Of a stretch of 24,850 nucleotides of DNA, positions 14,759 through 21,393 are shown piece after piece. Position 1 is the stretch's first letter, and every line of letters starts with the position of its first letter. Origin of the DNA: JBALVO01 sp036961445 (GTDB taxonomy: Bacteria > Pseudomonadota > Gammaproteobacteria > Pseudomonadales > Halieaceae); contig JBALVO010000050.1 in NCBI GenBank assembly GCA_036961445.1, forward strand, positions 1 to 24,850, read 5' to 3'. The notes under the pieces are model-generated. The model was not told the origin of the DNA. It did no database searches and saw only the letters and a program-made list of their open reading frames with translations. A program made the translations under genes and the position numbers.

Positions 14759-16075
14759 TTATAGGGACTTAAAAAATACCTTTGAATTACGCTGTAGATT
14801 GTACAGAGACTGCTTTTGGCCAGGCAGATCGTCCCGGGAGCTTTCTGCAAAGCCCTGCTCCAGAAACCAATGGGCGGTCTGTGTGGTGAGCACAAACAGC
14901 CGGTTAAGCCCCTGACGGCGCGCTTCATGTTCCAGCGCTTGCAATAGTCGCTGGCCACGTTTGCCGCCGCGATAGTCCGGGTGAGAGACAATGCAGGCCA
15001 CTTCTCCACTGCCATCAACAGGGAAAGGGTAGAGTGCAGCGCAGGCGATGATGCGACCATCGCGTTCCAGCAACCGGAATTGGGAAATTTCTGTTTCCAG
15101 CAGTTCCCGCGAACGTTTCAACAATACACCCTGTTGCTCCAGGGGTTCGATCAGTTCCAGAATGCCGCCCACATCGTCTATGTTGGCTTCCCGCGATTGC
15201 TCGTACTCATCTTTGGCTATCAGGGTGCCACTGCCATCGTGGGTGAACAGTTCCTGCAGCAGGGAGCAGTCGTCTTCATAGCTGATTATCTGACAGCGCG
15301 GTACGCCCGCAATACAGGCGTTTTTGGCAGTCTGCAGTAACGCGTTTTGCCCGCGGTCGAGGACGTTCAGTTGCTCGATATCGGCCACCGCGCACTGCCT
15401 GATCAGGTCACCATTTTCCGTGCTTATGCCCGCCGCCGTGCCGAACATCACCAGTTTGTCGGCACCAATCGCCGCGGCGCAGTGCACCGCTATGTCTTCC
15501 AGCGCCAGGTTAAATATCTCCCCGGTAGGGGAGTAACCCAAAGGCGATAACAGTACGATGGCGTCCTGCGCCAGTTGGCGCTGTATGCCTTCAACGTCAA
15601 TACGACGCACCTTGCCCGTGTGGTGGAAGTCGACGCCGTTGACAATACCGATAGGTTTGGCGGTGACAAAATTACCCGAGCACACGCGCATGCTCGAGCC
15701 CTGCATGGGTGAGTTTGGCAGGCCCATGGATAACAGCGCTTCAACCTGGGCGCGCAGCGACCCTGCGGCGTCCTTGATGTGTTCCAGGGCGGCGTTATCA
15801 GTGATGCGAATGTTGTCATGGAAGGTGCTTTCCAGCCCGGCTCGCTGCAGCCGCTGGTCGATCTGCGAGCGGGAGCCGTGAATCAATACCAGGCGCACGC
15901 CCAGGCTGTTGAGCAGGGCGATGTCATGGATAACGTTGGCAAAGTTTTCATGCTGCGCCACCTCACCCCCCAGCATCAGCACAAAGGTTTTACCCCTGTG
16001 TGCATTGATATAGGGAGCGGTATTCCTGAACCAGCGAATGTGGGCTCGACCCGGCGTCGTCACGATGTTATCCAA
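14759..16075 (-). CDS. argA: N-acetylglutamate synthase (kinase-like plus GNAT type)
   Basis: First step of arginine synthesis: acetyl-CoA plus glutamate gives N-acetylglutamate; usually feedback-inhibited by arginine. The 438 residues have an N-terminal amino-acid-kinase-like domain (FVLMLGGEVAQHENF, VLIHGSRSQID, VLLSPLGYSPTGEIFNLA) and a C-terminal GNAT domain (CIVSHPDYRGGKRGQRLL with the acetyl-CoA loop, TTQTAHWFLEQGF). It closely resembles Pseudomonas ArgA throughout, including PYINAHR and the terminal NSKVFFKSL. No ATG is available at the 5' end: candidates are TTG 16075 and GTG 16063, neither with a clear ribosome binding site. The gene follows argE by about 83 nt on the same strand. 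Confidence 0.95.
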   Translation of the reverse strand: MDNIVTTPGRAHIRWFRNTAPYINAHRGKTFVLMLGGEVAQHENFANVIHDIALLNSLGVRLVLIHGSRSQIDQRLQRAGLESTFHDNIRITDNAALEHIKDAAGSLRAQVEALLSMGLPNSPMQGSSMRVCSGNFVTAKPIGIVNGVDFHHTGKVRRIDVEGIQRQLAQDAIVLLSPLGYSPTGEIFNLALEDIAVHCAAAIGADKLVMFGTAAGISTENGDLIRQCAVADIEQLNVLDRGQNALLQTAKNACIAGVPRCQIISYEDDCSLLQELFTHDGSGTLIAKDEYEQSREANIDDVGGILELIEPLEQQGVLLKRSRELLETEISQFRLLERDGRIIACAALYPFPVDGSGEVACIVSHPDYRGGKRGQRLLQALEHEARRQGLNRLFVLTTQTAHWFLEQGFAESSRDDLPGQKQSLYNLQRNSKVFFKSL

Positions 16076-16158
16076 GCTATTGATAAATAGAAAGTTATTA
16101 AGAGTACCGAAACCCGCGTGGATTACCTAATGGCAATATTGCACAACAGCGGGGCGCG

Positions 16159-17310
16159 CTAGAGGCAGTAGTGGCGGATGCACTGTTGTAGCAGGGCAAT
16201 ACAGGGCTGGATCTGGTCTACGGCCATGTACTCGTCCGGTTGATGGGCCTGGTCTATAGAGCCCGGTCCCATGACGATGGTTTCCATACCCAGCTGCTGC
16301 AAAAAGGGTGCTTCAGTGGCGAAGGCCACCGCATGAGCTGTATGGCCGGTGAGACGTTCCGCCATTTGCACCAGCTCGCTGTGCGCCGCTTGCTCGAAGG
16401 GCGCTACATTATTGATCAGCGAGCGCAGCTCAATATCCAGGGCGCGCTGTTGGCCAATGTGGGCAATGCGTTGCGCGATCTCTGCGCGTACTGTGTCGTT
16501 GTCTCCACCGGGTGTCATGCGCAGGTCGAAATGCAACTCGGCCTGGCCGCAGATGCGATTGGGACTGTCACCGCCATGTATGCAACCCAGATTGAGTGTG
16601 GGGAAAGCCACGGTGAAGAACTCGTTGCTATAGCGTTCACGCAATTGCTGCCGATATTCGATCAGGTCGCCCATAACCGCATGCATACCATCCAGTGCGC
16701 TATTGCCCAGGTCCGGGTTGGAGGAGTGTCCGGCACGACCTTTAATACGCACCGACTCCATCATAATGCCCTTGTGCATGCGCACCGGTACCAGGGATGT
16801 TGGCTCCCCTATAATTGCCGCCCTGGCCTTGGGGCGCCCCGCAGCGGCCAGTTTGCGAGCGCCGTTCATGGAGCTCTCCTCGTCGGCGGTAGCCAGCAGT
16901 ATCAGCGGTTGCTTGAGAGAGGTATTTACAAAATGGCTGGCGGCAGCCATGGCCAGCGGGAAGAAACCCTTCATATCGGTGCTGCCCAGACCGTAGAGTC
17001 GATTGTCGCGCTCGATCAGACCCAGGGGGTCACTCTGCCAGCGGCCCTCGTCAAAGGGCACGGTATCGGTGTGACCGGCCAGTACCAGGCCACCGGGTCC
17101 GCTGCCCAGAGTGGCAATCAGGTTGGCCTTGGCACCGTCTGCTCCTACCTCCTGAATCTCGGTGCTAAAGCCCATATCGGTCAGCCAGGTGGCCAACAGA
17201 TCGATAACCTGGCGGTTACCCTGGTCCCAGTTGGGGTCGGTAGAGCTGACCGAGGGTGTGCCAACCAGTTGACGGAGTTGGTCCAGAATAAGCTTATCGG
17301 AATGGGGCAT
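16159..17310 (-). CDS. argE: Acetylornithine deacetylase
   Basis: M20 family metallohydrolase that releases acetate from N-acetylornithine to give ornithine. The 383 residues match E. coli ArgE (383). Di-zinc site and catalysis: His80 and Asp82 (AGHTDTV), Asp112 (GSTDMKG), Glu144/145 (ADEESS), Glu169 (IGEPTS) and His356 (DQAHQPDE). The dimerisation lid domain starts at about 180 (KGRAGHSSNPDLG). Start ATG 17310 with MPHSDK. It sits between pit and argA on the same strand, and a strong inverted repeat separates it from pit. Its presence with ArgA points to the linear arginine route, unless argJ exists elsewhere. A 357-codon antisense frame over it is a shadow. Confidence 0.95.
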   Translation of the reverse strand: MPHSDKLILDQLRQLVGTPSVSSTDPNWDQGNRQVIDLLATWLTDMGFSTEIQEVGADGAKANLIATLGSGPGGLVLAGHTDTVPFDEGRWQSDPLGLIERDNRLYGLGSTDMKGFFPLAMAAASHFVNTSLKQPLILLATADEESSMNGARKLAAAGRPKARAAIIGEPTSLVPVRMHKGIMMESVRIKGRAGHSSNPDLGNSALDGMHAVMGDLIEYRQQLRERYSNEFFTVAFPTLNLGCIHGGDSPNRICGQAELHFDLRMTPGGDNDTVRAEIAQRIAHIGQQRALDIELRSLINNVAPFEQAAHSELVQMAERLTGHTAHAVAFATEAPFLQQLGMETIVMGPGSIDQAHQPDEYMAVDQIQPCIALLQQCIRHYCL

Positions 17311-17343
17311 TGAGGCTCCGCAGGGTCAGGCCTGGTTGGTCAA

Positions 17344-17371
17344 GCAGCCATTGCACCATAGCAATGGCTGC
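17344..17371. repeat. Perfect 11-bp inverted repeat between pit and argE
   Basis: GCAGCCATTGC (17344-17354) and GCAATGGCTGC (17361-17371) around a 6-nt loop. This would make a very stable intercistronic hairpin 49 nt after the pit stop. No U-tract follows on either strand, so it is not a standard intrinsic terminator. An mRNA-stabilising or REP-like element is possible. Confidence 0.75.
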
Positions 17372-17419
17372 GCATTCAGTCCAGACAAGGGAGCCCCTGG
17401 CGTCAACTGTGACCAAGCG

Positions 17420-18700
17420 TCAGGAGCCAAAGATGCTCTTGAACAGGAAAAAGAACACGATCGCCAGGCCAGCTCCGGCGGGCAGAGTGATGATCCAGGA
17501 CATGAAGATCTGCCCGATGATGCGCAGGTTTAACGCACCAATGCCCCGTGCAAAGCCAACCCCGAGGACTGCGCCTACCAGAGTGTGGGTAGTGGAGATT
17601 GGCAGCCCGGTTGCTGAGGCTATAACCACGGTTCCGGCGGCACCTAATTCCGCTGCGAATCCTCGGCTAGGCGTCAGTTCGGTGATCTTTTTGCCGACAG
17701 TGGCAATGACGCGCCAGCCATAAGTGGCCAGTCCCACCACAATACCAGCAGCACCGACCAGCAATATCCACCAGGGCATGGCGGACTTGATGGCAATAGC
17801 ACCGCCTGATTGCACCGTGCTGACGACTGCGGCCAGTGGCCCCACCGCGTTAGCAACATCGTTGGAGCCATGCGCGAAGGCCATGGAGCAGGCAGTAAAT
17901 ACCATCAGCACGGCAAACACGCGCTCCACGCTGTGAAAGCGGTCGTCCTCGACTGGCTCGTCCTTGATGCGGCGTAATAACAAGGCACCGAAGCCGGCCA
18001 CAATAAGTCCTATCAATGCAGACAGGGGCAAAGCGTTGGCAAACTTGCTGCCCAGGCCCAGATCGAAATCCAAACCCACATGTTTCAGGCCCTTTAGCAG
18101 GGTGACCATGGAGATCATAAATCCCACCATCCACATATAAATGGGAATAAAACGCTTGGCGCGACCGAAGGGATCATCGGTGTCCAGAATCAGCCGTTGC
18201 ACACTGATGAACAAGGCGAAGGAAATCGTACCGGCCATGATCGGTGAGACCACCCAACTGGCCACGATGTTGCCTACCTTGTCCCAGTGGATGGCGTCAA
18301 CCGAAATCCCAACCGATGCAAAACCGACAATGGCACCGACAATGGAATGCGTGGTTGAGACCGGCCAGCCCTTGAAACTGGCAAACATGAGCCAGGTGCC
18401 GGCCGCCAGCAGTGCAGATAGCATGCCGTAAACCATGAGCTCCGGGTGGTCGTCCATCACCTGGGCATCAATAATGCCTTTGCGAATGGTCGCGGTGACT
18501 TCACCTCCCGCCAGGTAGGCCCCGAGGAACTCGAATACCATGGCGATGAGAATCGCCTGGGTGATGGTCAAAGCCCGGGACCCCACCGAGGTCCCCATGG
18601 CATTGGCCACATCGTTCGCGCCTATACCCCAGGCCATGAAAAAGCCGAAGAGGCAGGCCAGTATGAGAAATATACCGCCGTACTGGGCAATGATTTCCAA
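17420..18700 (-). CDS. pit: Low-affinity inorganic phosphate transporter, PiT family
   Basis: Proton- or metal-phosphate symporter in the inner membrane, 426 residues with about 10 hydrophobic segments. Both halves carry the family signature: GANDVANAMG near residue 27 and GSNDVANAVG near residue 275. Each is followed further on by a PxSTTH motif (GWPVSTTHSIVG and GLPISTTHTLVG), showing the internal duplication. The start is TTG 18700, supported by AGGGGA about 5 nt upstream and by the 9-nt gap after the DUF47 gene. DUF47-pit pairs are common, and the DUF47 partner is thought to regulate the transporter. No Pho box was recognised. The gene is followed by argE on the same strand. Confidence 0.95.
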   Translation of the reverse strand: MEIIAQYGGIFLILACLFGFFMAWGIGANDVANAMGTSVGSRALTITQAILIAMVFEFLGAYLAGGEVTATIRKGIIDAQVMDDHPELMVYGMLSALLAAGTWLMFASFKGWPVSTTHSIVGAIVGFASVGISVDAIHWDKVGNIVASWVVSPIMAGTISFALFISVQRLILDTDDPFGRAKRFIPIYMWMVGFMISMVTLLKGLKHVGLDFDLGLGSKFANALPLSALIGLIVAGFGALLLRRIKDEPVEDDRFHSVERVFAVLMVFTACSMAFAHGSNDVANAVGPLAAVVSTVQSGGAIAIKSAMPWWILLVGAAGIVVGLATYGWRVIATVGKKITELTPSRGFAAELGAAGTVVIASATGLPISTTHTLVGAVLGVGFARGIGALNLRIIGQIFMSWIITLPAGAGLAIVFFFLFKSIFGS

Positions 18701-18709
18701 AGTGTTCCC

Positions 18710-19390
18710 CTACTTTGCCATTAGTATTTGTAAACGGTCGCCGACGCTTTCGGCTTCATCTGCGATCGTTCCCAGTAAGGTCATTACACGGTAATAAAAC
18801 ATAACGTCTACCGGGGGTAATTCGCTTTCTATCTTGAACAGTTTGCGGCGCAGGGTCGCCGCCAGTTTGTCGGAGCGACGCTCCAGTTTATCCAGCTCCT
18901 TGAGCATAGCCTCAACCCGTTTGACCTCGCGTCCGGTGAAGCCAACTTCCAGCAGTTCATCCAGCTCCTGGATAGATTTGAGGGCCTGGTGTGATGCGGC
19001 AACACAGGCTTCGATAAATTCCATGAGCCCAGCTTGCAGTTGTTCCGGGAAACGCATGTTGCGACCCAGCACCAGCACGGCAACGTCCTTGGCGGTATTT
19101 GCGACATTGTCCTGGATGGCGACCAGTCCCAGCAGATCCGAGCGTGGGACCGGCATGAACAGGCTTTTTGGCATGTGCCGGCGTATAGAGCGCTTGCGTT
19201 TGTCGGCTTCTTTTTCCGCATCGCCAATAGCTTTGTGTGCCTGCTTGGCCCGCTCCCAGTCGTCTGCAGCCGCAGCCAGGAACAGTTCCGGGAGCAATTG
19301 CGCGGCCTGGTCAGCGATTTGCATATGTTCTTGTATGGGACGTATCGGGGATCGTCCAAACAGATTGCCTAAAGGGTTTCTACTTGCCAT
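18710..19390 (-). CDS. DUF47/PhoU-like phosphate transport regulator (TIGR00153 type)
   Basis: Cytoplasmic all-helical protein of 226 residues in the PhoU-related DUF47 family. The N-terminus is NPLGNLFGRSPIRPIQEHM. The helical bundle has conserved stretches KEADKRKRSIRRHM and FMPVPRSDLLGLVAIQDNVAN (acidic and His/Asn positions that bind metal in PhoU-like proteins), ending ADEAESVGDRLQILMAK. It probably regulates or stabilises the adjacent Pit transporter, whose start lies 9 nt downstream. Start ATG 19390 has GGAG about 7 nt upstream. It is the first gene of the minus-strand run and divergent from the GspE-like gene. I could not identify a convincing promoter for it in the 200-bp gap. Confidence 0.93.
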   Translation of the reverse strand: MASRNPLGNLFGRSPIRPIQEHMQIADQAAQLLPELFLAAAADDWERAKQAHKAIGDAEKEADKRKRSIRRHMPKSLFMPVPRSDLLGLVAIQDNVANTAKDVAVLVLGRNMRFPEQLQAGLMEFIEACVAASHQALKSIQELDELLEVGFTGREVKRVEAMLKELDKLERRSDKLAATLRRKLFKIESELPPVDVMFYYRVMTLLGTIADEAESVGDRLQILMAK

Positions 19391-19508
19391 TTATGAACTC
19401 CAGTAATTCCGGGCTGCGCTAGTTTAGAAGTAAAGGTCTGCGCTGTCATAAAAAACTCGATAATCTGTCCGCTATTTGACTTCCCTTTGCCGTGACCGAA
19501 ATCAATGT

Positions 19509-19526
19509 AGCAACGCCTTGGTTGCT
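19509..19526. repeat. 6-bp dyad overlapping the upstream edge of the sigma-54-like site
   Basis: AGCAAC (19509-19514) and GTTGCT (19521-19526) with a 6-bp centre, two bases before the -24 element. It could be a regulator half-site pair; such short dyads can also arise by chance. Confidence 0.25.
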
Positions 19527-19527
19527 C

Positions 19528-19542
19528 TGGCACTGTGTTAGC
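19528..19542 (+). promoter_or_regulatory. Sigma-54-like promoter of the GspE-type ATPase
   Basis: TGGCAC at 19528-19533 and TTAGC ending at 19542 give the invariant GG, 10 nt, GC spacing. The known consensus is TGGCACG, 4 nt, TTGC; there is one mismatch in each half. The predicted start is near 19553, about 38 bases before the ATG. The match is to the + strand gene only. Confidence 0.5.
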
Positions 19543-19590
19543 ATTATTGGATAAGTAATACTGTTAATAGATCAGCATCTGGACTCAATC

Positions 19591-21366
19591 ATGGCGACTA
19601 ATTTTGGTGAGCAACAAATGGAGCACCGCCTGAGCCTGTCTACTCTGGCGCGGGATCTCAACAGTGACGGCCGTTTGTCGGATGCGCAGCTGTCCGGAAT
19701 CGCTCAATCCTCGGTGGTGAAAGTACATCCGTTGGTGTTCCTGGCCGAGCAGAAACTAACGGATGCGGCGGTACCCGGAACCACGCTGGAAATGGATGTT
19801 CTGCTGGCATGGTTAGGCGGTAAGGTCGATCAGGGGGTTTACCAGATAGACCCACTCAAGATAAATGTATCCGCGGTCGCCGAGGTGATGTCCAGGGCAT
19901 TCGCCGAGCGGCATCGCATTCTCGCGGTGGAGGTCAGCGACGCCGAGGTAGTTATCGCCAGCGCTGAGCCTTACATACGTTCCTGGGAAAGTAATCTGGA
20001 ACATGTATTGCGCAAACCTATTCGCCGGGTACTGGCGGACCCTCGTGCCATAGCACGGCACACGGCGGAGTTTTACACGATGGCCGGGTCGGTGCGTGGC
20101 GCGCGTGGTTCTGACCGATCAGAAAACGCTCCTGGCGTGGGTAATCTTGAACAAATGTTGGAATTGGGCTCGATGAAGGAGCCCGATGCCAACGACCAGC
20201 ACATCGTGAATATCGTCGATTGGTTATTGCAGTACGCCTTCGAGCAGCGCGCCAGTGATATCCATATCGAGCCAAGGCGGGACGTGGGTAATGTCCGCTT
20301 TCGTATCGATGGTGTGATGCACAGTGTCTATGAATTGCCCCAGCAAGTTTGCTCCGCAGTTACCAGCCGCGTCAAAATTCTTGGACGTATGGATGTGGCA
20401 GAAAAACGTCGCCCCCAGGACGGCAGGCTCAAAACACGCACACCCCAGGGCAACGAGGTAGAGCTGCGTCTGGCGACCCTGCCCACCGCGTTTGGCGAGA
20501 AGTTGGTGATGCGTATCTTCGATCCCGACGTGCTGCAACGCAGTTTTGAGGAGCTGGGTCTGGCGGACGACGATCTGCAGCGTTGGCATGCTATGACCGG
20601 CACCGGCAATGGTATTGTGTTGGTAACTGGTCCTACTGGATCGGGTAAGACCACCACGTTGTATTCCACCTTGCGTCAGCTGGCGACACCCCAGGTTAAT
20701 GTCTGCACCATTGAGGACCCGATAGAGATGGTGGAAGGCGCCTTTAACCAGATGCAGGTTAACCATACTATTAGCCTTGATTTCTCCTCTGGCGTGAGAG
20801 CACTGATGCGACAAGACCCCGACATTATTATGGTGGGAGAAATTCGCGATCTGGAGACGGCTAACATGGCGGTGCAGGCGGCACTTACCGGCCACCTGGT
20901 GCTGTCTACATTGCACACCAATGACTCCCCGGGTTCAATTTCCAGGTTGCTGGAGCTGGGAGTGCCAGCCTACCTGATCAAGGCTACCGTGCGCGGCATT
21001 ATGTCCCAACGGCTGGTGCGTATCCTGTGCCCTAAATGCAAGACGTTAGGCCCGGTTGACCTGGATGCCTGGCAACAGCTGACACAGCCCTGGGAGCTGG
21101 AGCCACCGCAGCAGATCGCGCGCCCGGTGGGCTGTAAAGAATGTCGCGATACAGGCTATATTGGTCGCCAGGGTATCTACGAGGTGCTGGTTAATAGCCC
21201 GGCGGTGCAGGCGCAGATCACTACCCATATGGAGGCCTCCAGAATTCGTGAGATCGCCATGGGTGAGGGTATGCATACACTGCGCTTAAGTGGCGCCACG
21301 CGGGTAGCCAAGGGCCAGACCACGATAGAGGAAGTGATGCGTGTTGCGCCTCTGCTGGATGCTTGA
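19591..21366 (+). CDS. Orphan GspE/PilB-type secretion or pilus assembly ATPase
   Basis: Type II secretion/type IV pilus hexameric ATPase family, 591 residues. The N-terminal region (about 40-165) resembles the GspE/MshE N-domain. The core has SDIHIEPR (222-229), Walker A GPTGSGKT (347-354), Asp box TIEDPIE (373-379), Walker B DPDIIMVGEIRD (409-420) and His box LVLSTLHTND (436-445). A zinc motif is present: CPKC (480, 483) and CKEC (515, 518). All catalytic parts are intact. No pilin, secretin or GspF gene is nearby, so it is an orphan; Pseudomonas has a similar orphan beside its DUF47-pit-argE cluster. Start ATG 19591; ATG 19618 with GGTGAG before it is an alternative. A sigma-54-like site precedes it, and glnE follows after 27 nt. 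Confidence 0.92.
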   Translation: MATNFGEQQMEHRLSLSTLARDLNSDGRLSDAQLSGIAQSSVVKVHPLVFLAEQKLTDAAVPGTTLEMDVLLAWLGGKVDQGVYQIDPLKINVSAVAEVMSRAFAERHRILAVEVSDAEVVIASAEPYIRSWESNLEHVLRKPIRRVLADPRAIARHTAEFYTMAGSVRGARGSDRSENAPGVGNLEQMLELGSMKEPDANDQHIVNIVDWLLQYAFEQRASDIHIEPRRDVGNVRFRIDGVMHSVYELPQQVCSAVTSRVKILGRMDVAEKRRPQDGRLKTRTPQGNEVELRLATLPTAFGEKLVMRIFDPDVLQRSFEELGLADDDLQRWHAMTGTGNGIVLVTGPTGSGKTTTLYSTLRQLATPQVNVCTIEDPIEMVEGAFNQMQVNHTISLDFSSGVRALMRQDPDIIMVGEIRDLETANMAVQAALTGHLVLSTLHTNDSPGSISRLLELGVPAYLIKATVRGIMSQRLVRILCPKCKTLGPVDLDAWQQLTQPWELEPPQQIARPVGCKECRDTGYIGRQGIYEVLVNSPAVQAQITTHMEASRIREIAMGEGMHTLRLSGATRVAKGQTTIEEVMRVAPLLDA

Positions 21367-21393
21367 GTCGGGGCTGACACAACGCGAACCACA

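Noticed and set aside
16240..17313. 357-codon open frame on the + strand antisense to argE
   Set aside because: argE has all catalytic motifs and full family length. The antisense frame has no recognisable domain and is expected from codon bias in GC-rich DNA.
19443..19463. Possible Pho box near the DUF47-pit operon (CTGTCAT followed by CTGTCC)
   Set aside because: Only one heptamer matches, the second is not at the required 11-bp period, and its orientation is opposite to DUF47-pit transcription.
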